A stretch of DNA of 64,000 nt, from assembly GCA_032871835.1 (NCBI GenBank), contig CM065295.1, positions 65,717,687 through 65,781,686 of the forward strand, read 5' to 3'. Made by a program: the position numbers and the translations under genes. Shown here piece by piece: positions 1 to 11,136 of this stretch; the first letter of the stretch is position 1; each line of letters opens with the position of its first letter. A model generated the notes under the pieces. It was given only the letters and a program-made list of their open reading frames with translations. It was not told the DNA's origin and did not search any database. Origin of the DNA: Dipteronia dyeriana (Eukaryota; Streptophyta; Magnoliopsida; Sapindales; Sapindaceae).

Positions 1-704
1 TTGGGGTATTCTTGTCTCTTTACGTTAAATGATGCCTTTTAAACTTACATTACTAAACTGATGATATTTGCACAACACCCCTTTGAAATAGTGCAATTTA
101 TTTTTCGAGCCCAATCATTTTTTATTAATTAAAAATATATTTTCGGATTTATATATTATGTATTACTTATTATGTGTTTTACTAGTTAGTATGAATTCTA
201 GTTGAGTAAGGAACTTAGGAACTTAGTTGCTTCTGAAAAGTTAAAATATGATTATTTAATAATTTTGACATAAACAAATGTTTGGTAAAATTTCTAAAAG
301 TGATTATTTAAGAATTTTGGTTGATTTGGCAACAACTTTAAGATGTAGATGGAGATTACTTTTACAAAGTGATTATGATAGAATTTGTTGTTTGATTTAA
401 TGAATTTTTTTAAAGACTAAATTATCCGTATTGACTTAACATAAATCCAAATATATCTTATATTTAATTTCATATGATTCAATTTTATTTGTTTATCATT
501 GATTAGAAATAAGATTAATTAAAAGATTTTTAAAAAATGTTCATCTTCTCAATCCAATTTCATAACAAACACTCAAATTTAGAACTTAGAACAAAACCCT
601 AAACCTATCTTTTTCGCCATCTACTTCTTCTTTTTTATCATCACAAACTTACATTATCCAAAAATACAGTCAATAAAAATTATATAAAAAAGTGATATAA
701 AAAT
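1..704. other. AT-rich spacer upstream of the copia element
   Basis: No convincing gene is visible. Positions about 255-420 resemble 61195-61390 (both have a stretch reading TTGACATAAA followed by ATGTTTGGTAAAATT), so a decayed dispersed repeat is likely. The last bases, 672-704, contain one unit of a short tandem duplication whose other unit lies after the copia element. Confidence 0.5.
700..704. repeat. 5-bp target site duplication (AAAAT), left
   Basis: AAAAT directly precedes the first LTR base and recurs at 9157-9161 directly after the 3' LTR. Confidence 0.8.
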
Positions 705-1064
705 AGCTAGTTTTAATTGGGTACACCCAAGATGGGCCCAAGCCCAATTCCATGACATTGGCCCATGAAGTCCAACCCAATATATTTAGATAATTGCAGT
801 AGCAGTTACCAGTAATCAACTGCTCTTATTGGCTTATAAAAGACTAGCAGTTAATATTGAAACAGAGGATGATTGTCTGTGAAGTTGTATTACGTATAAT
901 ACAATATTGAGAAACAGAGAAAGGAGAGTAAGATAAAATATACTGTGAATTGAGTTAGAGTTTCAATTTAGGTGATTCTATCCGACCTGTGATACATTCT
1001 TTTCGATCCGAAGAAAGGTAAACAATTCTCTATGACTTTCTTCTAAATTTAGTATGAATCAACA
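705..1064 (+). repeat. 5' LTR of copia element
   Basis: It matches 8797-9156 along its whole length. The expected terminal TGTTG is decayed here to AGCTA, but the end is a normal CAACA. A TATA-like TTATAAAAGA lies near 834. Length is 360 bp. Confidence 0.93.
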
Positions 1065-1080
1065 TTGGTATCAGAGCCTG
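1065..1080 (+). promoter_or_regulatory. Primer binding site, initiator methionyl-tRNA
   Basis: TTGGTATCAGAGCCTG follows the LTR end directly. TGGTATCAGAGC is the standard plant copia primer site complementary to the 3' end of initiator Met-tRNA. Confidence 0.9.
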
Positions 1081-2348
1081 CTTGAATGTATTCAGGTTTT
1101 TGATTACACAGAGATGTTTTCATAGAAGTATGAAAATATTTTTTTTATATAAATCATTTACATATATCAATTTATATTATCACTGTTATTTGCTTAATAT
1201 AATAAGAAGTGTGTAAATGATTTTTTCGCATTCATATTGTAATCCATGAATATATTTATGGCATGCCATAACATTAATTATTTTATTGTAGAAAATGTCT
1301 TGATAATTTTCTTTACTGCCTTAGATAAATTCACATATAGATATCAATATGTTTTACTATTTTTTGTTTTTGTTTTTGAACAAGTAAAACATATAATTTC
1401 GTTTTGAATTTATTATACAATTATTATGACTCCATACAGTTAGTTTCAAATTGTGTTAATATGCCATGAGACCTAATTTTATGCATATAAACATTAAGGC
1501 ATACAGCCCTAAAATTGAAACTTTGAGGGAGTCGTAAAGGGTTCAGTAATTTATTGTCAAAATGGTATCGTTAGAAACTAGAGATCCTAAGCTTTCAATA
1601 GATACCAAGATCGCAGGAGTGAGAACGAAGCAATTGAAAACTAGATCGGAAACAAAAATTTTCCAGAAATTTTTTCTTAAGGTTGAAGAAGGTGAATAGT
1701 GACACACTCCTTGAAGGCGGCGAGCGCGACTCACCTCTAATCCAATTTTCAAACATAAGGGCATTAATGGAATTAGAATAAAATTTAGAATATAATGATG
1801 GTGGTCCGATGACCGGACGATGATGGCAAGGTGGCGCGTGGGTTACACGCACACCTGCTGAAAGTGGCATAATTTAAATCACAATGGCTTTGTTGAATTT
1901 GAACCATCCAGCATGTGACACGTGTCAAGATGTAGGTAGAATTTGACAAGTGGTCATGTAATTAGAGGACACGTGGCACTGATTTGGTTATTTGGTAACC
2001 GTTAACTATTCCGGCCATCGGAGCGGTTTCCGTCAACGGTTTTTGACAGCGGTTTTCGGCGACAGTTTCCGGTAACTTTCCGATGAAATTTTCGGCGACG
2101 GTTTCCGATGAAGTTTTTCGACAACTTTCCAATGAATTTTCAGTGTTTTTTAAGTGGTTTTTTGGCCACAAATAGGTGGTTTCCGGCAAACTAAAGTGGT
2201 TTTCCGACAAAACAAAATGATTAATTACATTAACTAAATTTCCACTTCAGTGGGAGTTGAATATGTCCGATAAATTTTTATAAGTTCTCAAAATTTTACT
2301 AACAAATTATTATGGTATCTGTTTTTCATTTCTCTGTAGATTGAGGAA
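1081..2348 (+). other. Copia 5' untranslated leader
   Basis: About 1.27 kb between primer site and first ORF without a convincing sense gene. 1990-2200 is made of short degenerate repeats around the words TTTCCGATGAA and CGGCGACGGTTT; minus-strand frames here merely reflect these repeats. It ends with a good 3' splice site (TTTCTCTGTAG ending at 2340) eight bases before the next ATG, so this leader may be an intron in a spliced mRNA. Confidence 0.6.
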
Positions 2349-3263
2349 ATGAGTAGCCACAACTCATTTGAAAATGATCCTCAAGAGGAATACTCACCAC
2401 TTTCGGTGGAGGAATATTCACCACAATTGGTAGAAGATAATTCACCATTGTCTGATGACTCTGATCCTCAAGAGGAGTACTCACCACTGTCGGTGGAGGA
2501 AAATTCACCACAATTGGTTGAAAATAATTCACCATTGTCAGATGACTCTGATCCTCAAGAAAAGTACTCACCACTGTTGGTGGAGGAAAATTCACTGCAG
2601 TTGGTAGAAGATTATTCAACATTGTCGGATGAAATGTCCACAGAGGAAAATACTATTGACGAGTATATACATGAGACACTTGAGGACGATGAAAGTCAAC
2701 AGTCTCCAAGAATGGAGATAGATGAAGTGGATATTGAAAGATATAGGAATTTCGAAAAGTCTCTTGCTAAGTTCATAAACAAACTAGAAGACCATAAAAT
2801 GGATTTTAGCACTAGTTTATATGAACAGTTGTTAAGGTTTGGGGATCACATAGTTTTTGAATGACCTTGGAGTGATGGTGGAATAGAGCTTATATGGAAA
2901 GACATAATTCACGCACTCCTTAAGGTTTTACCAGATGAACTACGACATAATAACATTGAGATGTTAGCCTCTCTAGTATTAGAAAAATTTACCACCTTCA
3001 GTGAAGCATTAACAACTGTATTAGAATATCGAGATATTCAAGTATATAGAAACCTCAAAAGGCATGTGGCCTATAGCATGGGTGTTAATTTGAGATCACA
3101 GAGACATTGTAAAGTTAGTGAAGGATGGTATACAATGTCTGCATTTAGAAGGTTTATAGTAGATGAGAATTGCTACCTATTTGTAAATGATAAGCAAAGT
3201 ATCTTTACACACTTTGAGCGAATCTTGTATGAAATCCCAGAGAGTTTTAGAATTACTGATTGA
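2349..3263 (+). CDS. Extra copia ORF ahead of gag, function unknown, one internal stop
   Basis: I do not recognise this protein. The frame is open from ATG 2349 to 3263 with one TGA at 2862-2864, giving about 304 residues if read as one gene. Residues about 10-96 are three 29-residue repeats (nt 2376-2462, 2463-2549, 2550-2636), acidic and rich in Ser-Pro, each holding EEYSPLSVEE-like and PQLVE words. The rest (nt 2637-3263) looks globular and mixed in charge, with no zinc finger, membrane segment or catalytic motif that I can name. It lies between the primer site and gag, where copia elements normally have no gene. It has one stop in 305 codons, while gag-pol next to it has many. It could be a captured host gene, an accessory gene of this family, or an extended spliced Gag leader. 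Confidence 0.6.
2376..2636 (+). repeat. Three 87-bp in-frame tandem repeats
   Basis: Units start at 2376, 2463 and 2550. Each is exactly 87 bp and keeps the reading frame. Each unit has smaller internal repeats around the words TCACCA and GTGGAGGAA. Confidence 0.9.
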
Positions 3264-3642
3264 GATTGTAATTCTTGGAAAGTATATATTTGTAAATACT
3301 CTTAATGTGTATAAACTCTTTGTTATTAATGAAATGGGATATTTGTATACATGATTGTGCATAGTTTTAATATACTTGTGCTTATTCAAAATGGGTGTTC
3401 TAAATTGTAAGAGACAGTGTTATAACTGATTTTGCATAAAGAACACTAATAAATATAAATTAGTGAATGTTGTGGACTTGGATGATGATCAAGAGGTTTG
3501 ATTCTTGTTTCGATTCCTATCTCAATATTCCTCTTATTATATTTTTTAGTGTAAGCTTGCAGCATAACATATGTGCTAAGTGTGAAATTAATAGAAAAAT
3601 ATGCTAGAATAACTATTAATTAGACTATGTGTAAAATTTCAG

Positions 3643-4700
3643 GATATAGCTTCTGCATCTAAGTCAATTGTTGCTAAGTTGAACAAGGGAGAGAAGCTGA
3701 ACGGTGACAACTATGAGATGCGGCACCGAAAAATTCAGCTAATCCTTGAAGAGCAAGAGGCTTTGGAAACTCTTACGAACACTATGGTAGAACCATAAGA
3801 TGGTAGCACTGCCCAACACAGGAGAGATATGGAAACAGATCAAACCTGGAAAAGGAAAAACAGTCTAGCTCGCATAACGATGCTAAGTAGCATGACTGAT
3901 TCTCACATGTGTGTATATGAAGAGTATGACACTGCGCAAGACATGTGGATTTCGTTGAAGGAAAAGTTTAGTAGTACTTCTACTACCAAACTTAGGAGAC
4001 TTACAATTAAGTTTGACACCTATAGGAAGCGCCAGAATCATGATATGAGGCAGCACCTGAGAGAAATGTCAAACATGATACGTGAATTGAAGTCTGCAAG
4101 TCATACTTTAACTGATGAGCAACAAATTCAAGCTGTGATCCGGTCTCTTCGTAATAGCTGGGAAAACATGAAGATTAACATGACCCGCAATGATAACATC
4201 AAGACTTTTGATGATATATCACGTCATGTTGAACTGGAAGAAGAGCGCCTAGGAGCAACTAAGGCTACCGGTCAGCTTTACATGGCTGAGTCTATCAAGC
4301 GCAAGGCTAAGAGCTTCATGCGCAAAGGAAAGAAAGGGAACTTCCAAAAGCAAAATGGGAAGGGTCCTAAACATAATTTCAACAAGAATAAGACCAGAAA
4401 TCAGAAAAGAGACAAAAGTACTGGTGTTAAGAAGGACAAAACCAAGTTGAAATGTTTCAATTGTGGCAAACTAGGTCATTTTGCTCGTGAGTGCACTGAG
4501 CTGAAAAAGGTACGACCCAACTTAATAACTGATAACTATGCTTTGGTTTCTAGTTCTGTTTTACTTACTGAATCTCGTCCTTTGTGGACTGTAGACTCAG
4601 GAGCCACAGACAATGTAACTAGAGATAGAGCAACATTCGTAGAATATCGTCGGATCTGTCAGGGGACTAGATGGATTATGCGGGGAACAACTTGAGAGTT
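3643..4700 (+). pseudogene. Copia Gag with zinc knuckle, broken; protease start
   Basis: Gag similarity begins at 3643, just after a good splice acceptor (AAATTTCAG), with words such as LNKGEKLNGDNYE, and no ATG precedes it in frame. Either gag starts in a spliced leader exon or the start is lost. A stop at 3796-3798 interrupts the frame; it is then open from 3829 to 4695. The Gag core (UBN2-like) covers 3829-4260. A basic linker follows, then a CCHC zinc knuckle at 4453-4494 (C-x2-C-x4-H-x4-C). The aspartic protease signature DSGAT begins at 4594 in the same frame, as expected of a copia Gag-Pol polyprotein. The frame is lost near 4650-4695. Confidence 0.9.
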
Positions 4701-5690
4701 GAAGTGAAGGGTATTGGCACTTGCAAATTAATGTTGCATGGTGGTCAAATACTTTATCTCCATGATGTTTTATATGCTCCTGAGATTCGATGAAATTTAG
4801 TTTCAGTTATTGTCCTCTTAAGTTTAGGTTACGAACTTAACTTTTATGGTGGTTGTATGGATATTATTTATAATTCTATTCGTATTCGTACTGGATATTT
4901 GTTGAATGGTTTTATTGTATTAAATACCGAGTTGGACAGTTTTAATTATGATGATGGTTGTTTTTCATTAATTGCTTCCGCTAATGATGTCAATGTTGAT
5001 ATGAACATTTGGCATGCTAGACTGGGTCATATTGGTCAAAATAGAGTTACATATCTGTGAAAATTGTCTAGCTGGAAAAACAACTAGAAAACCATTTAGA
5101 AAGGAAACTAGAGCTGAAAATCCATTACAATTAATTCACTCTGACATTTGTGGTCCAATGAGTGTAAAAGCAAGGCATGGTGCCTCATACTTTAATACAT
5201 TCATAGATGACTTTACTTATTTTGGTTATGTCTACTTGATTTCTCATAAGTCTGAAGCATTGGATTGTTTCAAATCATACTTGAACTTAGTAGAGAATCA
5301 ATTAGATAAAAGGGTTAAAACATTACGTACTGACAGGGGACGTGAATACCTTTTAGATCAATTCAAAGAATTGTGTGATGAAAAAGGTATTCAAAGACAG
5401 TTAACTATTCATAGGACTCCACAATAAAATGGTGTAGCAGAAAGGAGGAATAGAACATTACTTGAAATGGTTAGGTCTATGATGGCTCAAGCAAATCTAC
5501 CAGTACACTATTGGGGAGATGCTTTGCTAACTGCCACATATGTACTTAATCGAGTCCCCACAAAGTCGGTTACTTCCACACCTTATGAGTTATGGATAGG
5601 TAGAAAACCTGACTTAACATATCTGGGACCTTGGGGTGCGCGGGTTACGTACATGATCCATTTGACAAATATGGAAAATTAGGTGCAAGA
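4701..5690 (+). pseudogene. Copia protease remainder, GAG-pre-integrase and integrase core, broken
   Basis: The WHARLGH word of the GAG-pre-integrase zinc domain lies at about 5011-5031. A frame change near 5058 follows, then the CENCLAGK half of the zinc site. The integrase core carries HSDICGP (first Asp), RTDRGREY (second Asp) and NGVAERRN (Glu), so the D-D-E triad is present. An in-frame TAA at 5425-5427 replaces the Gln expected before NGVAERRN. Homology continues through the conserved ATYVLNRVPTK word to about 5680, where the frame shifts again. Confidence 0.9.
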
Positions 5691-7677
5691 GGAAAGAAAT
5701 GTATCTTTGTTAGATACTCTGAGCATTCAAAGGGACATGTACTCATAGGTGAAAATTCAGATGGAAGTGTGACTGAGATAGAATCACGAGATGTGAATTT
5801 TTTAGAGAGTGAATTTCCTAATAAAGGTGAAGTTGATAGAGATATCCGATTCTACGAATTAGGTAATCAAATCGAGGAATCAAATCTAAATACTCCACTA
5901 GAAGTTAATGTGGATCTATTTGGGACTTTTGCCCCTGGCGGGAGTGATACTCCACTTAAAATAAATACAGATCTACCTAGACCTTATGATCCTAGTGGGA
6001 GTAATAAAGTTGTTGAGACAACATTTTTGGATTTACCAACTCGTAGAAGCAATTGTGAAAATGTTCCTCGTCGTCGTTTTGAGATTGAAAGGGAAGCATT
6101 TATGATTGCTTCACATGATTCTGATGAGCCTAAAAATGTAAATGAGGCTCTCAACTCACCTGATAAGGAATTATGGATAAAACCTATGCACGAGGAGATG
6201 GATTCGATGAAAAGTAACCATGTCTGGGACTTGGTTGACTTACCGCTTGCAAGAAAAGCCATTGGAAATAAATGGGTTCTTCGTATCAAACGTAAAGCGG
6301 ATGGCACAGTAGAGAGACATAAAGTGCACTTAGTCGCAAAAGGTTATATTCAACAATAGGGTATTGACTATGAAGAAACTTTTTCCCTAGTGGTTAGGTT
6401 TGCTTCAATACGCCTTATTTTGGCAATTGTCGAACATATGGACCTAGAATTTCATCAAATGGATGTAAAAACAGCGTTTCTCAATGGAGAATTGGATGAA
6501 GAAATTTACATGGAACAACCTGTAGTTTTGTTTCAAAAGGCAAGGAGTGTAAAGTTTGTAAGCTCAAAGGTCAATATATGGTTTGAAACTATCATCCAGA
6601 CAATGGTACCTACGGTTCCATCAGGCTGTTATGTCTTATGGGTTCAAAATGGCTGAAGAAGACCATTGTGTGTATATAAAACGAAATAAAGATAAGCATG
6701 TGATATTATCTTTATATGTGGACGATATTTTGTTTACTGGAAATTATAAAGAGTTTGTGTTGACCATTAAGAAATGGTTATCTTTAAAATTTGAAATAAA
6801 AGATATGGGTGTGGTTGCCTATATTTTAGGAGTCAAAATTACAAGAGATCGTTCGAAGAAATTTCTTGCTATGTCGCAAGAGCCTTATATAAGGAAAATT
6901 CTTGAACGTTTTAACATGGCTGATTGTAAGCCTATGGATACACCTATATCAAAGGGACAAACTCTTAGTCTCGACATGTGTCCTAAAACTCCTTAAGAAA
7001 TTGAAAAAATGAAAAATGTTCCTTATTTCAGTGATATCAGCAGTCTCATATATGCTATGATGTGTAATATCTGCTATGCGGTTGGTTTCGTAAGTAGATA
7101 TCAATCCAAACCTGGAAAGAAACATTGGGTTACCGTGAAGAGAATATTGGCATATCTTAAGGGTACTGCTGATTACTCCCTTTGTTACCAATGTGGAGAT
7201 TTACGTCTCATTGGATATATAGATGCCGATTAGGAACGTGATCTGGATGAGCGAAATCAATATTAGGATATGCTTTCCTACTCAGTGATGGTGCTATCTC
7301 TTGAAGTAGCAAGAAACAGACATGTATTGCTCTCTTAACTATGAAGGCCGAATTTGTGGCTTGTTCGGCAGCAGTACAGGAAGCTTTTCGGCTCAAAAGA
7401 TTTATAGAAGATTTGGATGCCTCTAAGAACAAAGGAAAGCCGGTAACCATTTACTGTGATAGTCAAGCAGCAATTGCTTATACTAAAGACTCCAAGTATC
7501 ACAGTAAAACCAAACACAGAGACAAAATATAATTTTGTTAGAGACATCGTGTTGAAGAAAGAAGTAACGATTCAATATATTTCAACCCATGAGATGGTAG
7601 CTGATCCTCTCACTAAAGCTGTGACTAGAGATGTTTATGAGTCACATGCCAAGTCATTAGGGTTGCGTAGATTATAA
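5691..7677 (+). pseudogene. Copia reverse transcriptase and RNase H, broken
   Basis: The linker after integrase leads into RT at about 6170 (NKWVLRIKRKADG). RT continues past a TAG at 6357-6359 to DVKTAFLNGELDEEIYMEQP, shifts frame near 6590, and has the catalytic YVDD at 6715-6726. More stops lie at 6994-6996 and 7231-7233. The RNase H part has the MKAEFVACS, YCDSQAAI and HEMVADPLTK words (Glu, Asp and Asp/His regions) and ends at the TAA at 7675-7677 after the typical KSLGLRRL end. At least four stops or shifts fall in this segment. Confidence 0.92.
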
Positions 7678-8784
7678 TGATAGATTGAATCATTGTATTA
7701 AACGATGTTATTATAGTTATAAAAAAAATAAAAAAAATTATGTTTGAAATTGTACTAGCATGTTATATTTCACATATAATTATGTCATCAGGTTGAGACC
7801 AACATTCTTACACATGCGGTCGCCTCAGTTGTTTAGAGAAACAAGCTGAGATGAGACACATATATATTAAAGGATATATGAGATATATATTCTTAAAGGA
7901 GCTTACATAAATATATATGAAAATGTCGTCTTGACTATGTCAAGATGAGGTTCTTAACAAATATACATATATATATCTTAGAACCGATCATGATAGACCC
8001 TACTATCATTGATGCCTGATTAAGCTAGATGTGAGATCTTAATATGGCGTTAAAAGGTGGTGAGCTTTTAAGAACTCAGGTTAGTCACAGGGTGTGTGAC
8101 TGAACTTGAATCTGTACAGTGATTTAAGAAAAGACATAGTCATTCATATTTAGAATGAAGATCGATGTAACAAGTGTTTCATAGCGCGTATGCTATTTGT
8201 GGTCGATGTCGAAAATGAGAGAATGAATCCCTGCTTCTTCATTGTGTAAGTTCCACTGAAGTTATATTAAAACTTCAAATGATGTCCTTATGACTATTCA
8301 CTTTGTCTTGAAGTGACAGAATAGTGTTAGCACATTTACATGTTATTTCTATGGTTATGATAATCCAACCTATGAGACGTGTCTAAGGTAGCAGCTATTT
8401 TGGAGACTAAAAGACAAAGATGGAATGAGAAGATTTAATAAATTTTTATCTTAATTATGTATTTACCGGCTAGCCAATTGTATTTGGAGATACAATTGTA
8501 AATACACGAAAAGTGTGATAAAGTCAAGCATAGATTCTTGAGAGATTAAGTATGCTTTTTGGACTGATAAAAATTTAAGAAATTAAATCTAGGACACAAC
8601 AAATGAACAATGTTATATCTCTTGTAAATAATGGATTTACAATTGAGATTCCAAAGCTCCTCTTATTTTTATTGATTGTTCATAGGTCACACGGTATATT
8701 TATCTGTATGAATACTTTTTTTATAATTTTATGATGATATCATAACTGTGCTGTTTCTAATGGAGTTATGTTGGACCCACTTGT
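7678..8784 (+). other. Copia 3' untranslated region
   Basis: About 1.1 kb between the pol stop and the polypurine tract, with no ORF of note. It is part of the element because it lies between pol and the 3' LTR. Confidence 0.75.
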
Positions 8785-8796
8785 GCGAGTGGGAGA
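8785..8796 (+). promoter_or_regulatory. Polypurine tract of copia element
   Basis: GCGAGTGGGAGA ends directly before the TGTTGG start of the 3' LTR, as expected for the plus-strand primer. Confidence 0.8.
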
Positions 8797-9156
8797 TGTT
8801 GGTTTTAATTGGGTACACCCAAGATGGGTCCAAGCCCAATTCCATGGCATTGGCCCATGAAGTCCAACCCAATATATTTAGATAACTACAGTAGCAGTTA
8901 CCAGTAATCCACTGCTCTTATTGGCTTAAAAAAGGCTAGCAGTTAATATTGAAACAGAGGATGATTGTCTGTGAAGTTGTATTACGTATAATACAATATT
9001 GAGAAACAGAGAAAAGAGAGTAAGATAAAATATACTGTGAATTGAGTTAGAGTTCCAATTTAGGTGACTCTATCCGACCTGTGATACATTCTTTTCGATT
9101 CGAAGAAAGGTAAACAATTTTCTATGACTTTCTTCTAAATTTAGTATGAATCAACA
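8797..9156 (+). repeat. 3' LTR of copia element
   Basis: It starts TGTTGG and ends TCAACA, 360 bp, and matches the 5' LTR with about 12-15 differences. The AAAAT target duplication follows at 9157-9161. Confidence 0.95.
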
Positions 9157-10220
9157 AAAATTATATAAAAAAGTGATAGAGATTGAAGTGTGTAGGTATA
9201 GGTATCCGTACGTAGAGTAAAAGAAACCAAAAAATATTGTAGTGAAAATAAAATAAAAGAGTAAAAAAAGAAGCACCAATTTATTTTTATTTTTAGACTT
9301 TGTGCTATCAAACTTTAGATTTTTCGGTTGTCATGGGAGTTTAAGATTAAGAGATGTGAAAATAAATTTTTATTTTGCTTGATAATTCAATTTCATATCT
9401 ATTTTAGTCATTATATAAAATCACAACAATTAAAGATAACGTTTACCAAACGTATAAATACTATTTTTTAATCTATAACAATTTCAATAGCAACATTAAC
9501 TAAACAGTTGTCTAATTAACTTCACAATATATTATTTTTTCAGTACAATTAACGGTGATTATTTTAAAAGCTAGTACAATACCAAACCGACTTTCAATGT
9601 CCGAGTTATCTATCGACTTTAGTATCCTTGGTGTCGGAGTTCTCTGTTGACTTGAGTATTCTTATATGATTTACATTCACTATTTACTGTTGATTTTTTG
9701 TTTGATTATAATATATATAATAGGATATATTATATAATTTATATTGGATATTAGAGTTTGAAAACACAGTACACTTGTGTAGTGTGCCGATTGGTCTGTT
9801 ATGTGTACGATTCTTATGTGGTATGGTTTATATGATATGTACATGTTATCTACGATAGACATGAGTGTATGAGATATTTTATAATATGATTATTTTATAG
9901 AATTATATTTATGAGATAAAAAGTTATCTATCAACGTAGGAGAGTCAGAGTGAATGTACCTTGAAAGCCTATTTAGGTTATTTATGTTTTATTCTTGTTT
10001 TATTTAAGTGATAATTATGAATTACTTAATGTATGGAATAACTTAGTAACCATAGTATATTAGCATATGCTGTTTGACAAGAGGTTTGAGAATTGAGACT
10101 CATGCGTTAGAAATAGAGAAACCAAAGAAAGTGTGTTTGTGTGTGCTCTGGCTTTGTACGATCACCTTTGATTAGTGTGAGGTTGGGTCTTGTTCTTTTA
10201 TTGAGTGTTCTTAATATATT
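9157..10220. other. AT-rich spacer between copia and gypsy 1
   Basis: No supported gene. Starts with the AAAAT target duplication and the second unit of the short tandem repeat seen before the copia element. 10216-10220 (ATATT) is the left target duplication of gypsy 1. Confidence 0.6.
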
Positions 10221-11089
10221 TGTTATATGTGAATTTTACCATACGTACACGTCATCAACAAAGAGAATAAATTGTCAGATGGACATCCGAATAGATATTC
10301 AGAAAATATCCTACAAGACATTACAGAAGAAGAGAAAACCCGAGTACGCAGGTGTTGAACAAAACCTACTCGGGATCAGTTAACGATACTCGGGACTGGT
10401 TAAATGACGTTTCTACTCGGGATCAAATGATGTTACTCGGGACCAACGAGTATTATCCTTGCTCGGGACAAATATGAAGAAAACTGAATAAAAAACCTAG
10501 CGCTTAGTTCACACGGATTAGGTCATTAAATACACGAAGATATCCATATCAAGAAGGAATCCCAAAGAGAACAGAACACTGAGCTGGAAGGGTTCCCAAT
10601 CAGGCAACAACTTTATTTCTTTAAAAAGACTACGCTCTCATAAGAAAACAAGTCCAAATTGGACTACATTACTAGAATCTCATTCGATCTCAATATAAGA
10701 TTCTGAAACAGGAAAGAAGACAATCAGCTTCAAGCAAGTAAATAATTGTAATTAAATAAAAAGATCTTTGATTACTTGTACAAAGCAGATTAGGGTTCTA
10801 TAAACATATAAATAGACCCATAATCTCGCCAAAAAAGATATAGACGGCAATCATAGAAAAATACAGAGAGAAGAAAGAGAGATCGAGAGCTTGTAACATT
10901 ATAATTTCATAGTGGATTTTGGCTCGGTTGATCATTCAACCACCCGTGGACGTTTCTCCGGTCATCAGAGTTTTACCACGTAAAAAACTCGTGTCTTGGT
11001 TACTTTCTCCTTTTCTTTCTCTTTGAAATCACAGCCGAAATCCAATCCTAGTTGGCTTTTCTGATACAATCCAGAAATCGACGTCAACA
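10221..11089 (+). repeat. 5' LTR of gypsy copy 1
   Basis: TG...CA ends, 869 bp, matching 21260-22128. A TATA-like box (CATATAAATAGA) lies near 10805. The U3 part has five ACTCGGGA-type boxes at 10368, 10388, 10415, 10435 and 10461. Confidence 0.95.
10337..10470 (+). promoter_or_regulatory. Array of CTCGGGA boxes in U3
   Basis: Five direct boxes with start-to-start spacings of 20, 27, 20 and 26 bp, plus an inverted box (ACCCGAGT) near 10338. The same array is kept in the 3' LTR and, inverted, in both LTRs of gypsy copy 2. Position upstream of the TATA-like box suggests an enhancer; this is inference. Confidence 0.5.
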
Positions 11090-11108
11090 ATTGGCGCTAG
11101 AAAGAGGG
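11090..11108 (+). promoter_or_regulatory. Primer binding site of gypsy copy 1
   Basis: ATTGGCGCTAGAAAGAGGG directly after the LTR. The matching site in copy 2 reads TTGGCGCTAGAAGGAAGG. The priming tRNA was not identified. Confidence 0.75.
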
Positions 11109-11136
11109 CCATGAACCTCCGATTTGATTAAAAGCA

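Larger units (their letters stand above)
705..9156 (+). mobile_element. Complete, decayed Ty1/copia LTR retrotransposon
   Basis: Two 360-bp LTRs (705-1064 and 8797-9156) enclose a primer site, an extra ORF, gag, protease, integrase, reverse transcriptase and RNase H, in the copia order with integrase before RT. A 5-bp target duplication AAAAT lies at 700-704 and 9157-9161. The LTRs differ at roughly 12-15 sites by eye (about 4 percent), so the insertion is not recent. gag-pol has many stops and several frame changes, so this copy cannot be autonomous. A 1.1-kb untranslated stretch separates the end of pol from the 3' LTR. The Gag start and Pol motifs resemble plant copia families of the TNT1-like type; the exact lineage needs a search. 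Confidence 0.95.

Noticed and set aside
1065..1080. tRNA-like word TGGTATCAGAGC
   Set aside because: It is the primer binding site next to the LTR; no cloverleaf surrounds it.
1962..2622. Minus-strand frames opposite the copia leader and extra ORF
   Set aside because: Their repeats mirror the plus-strand repeats; no independent support for antisense coding.
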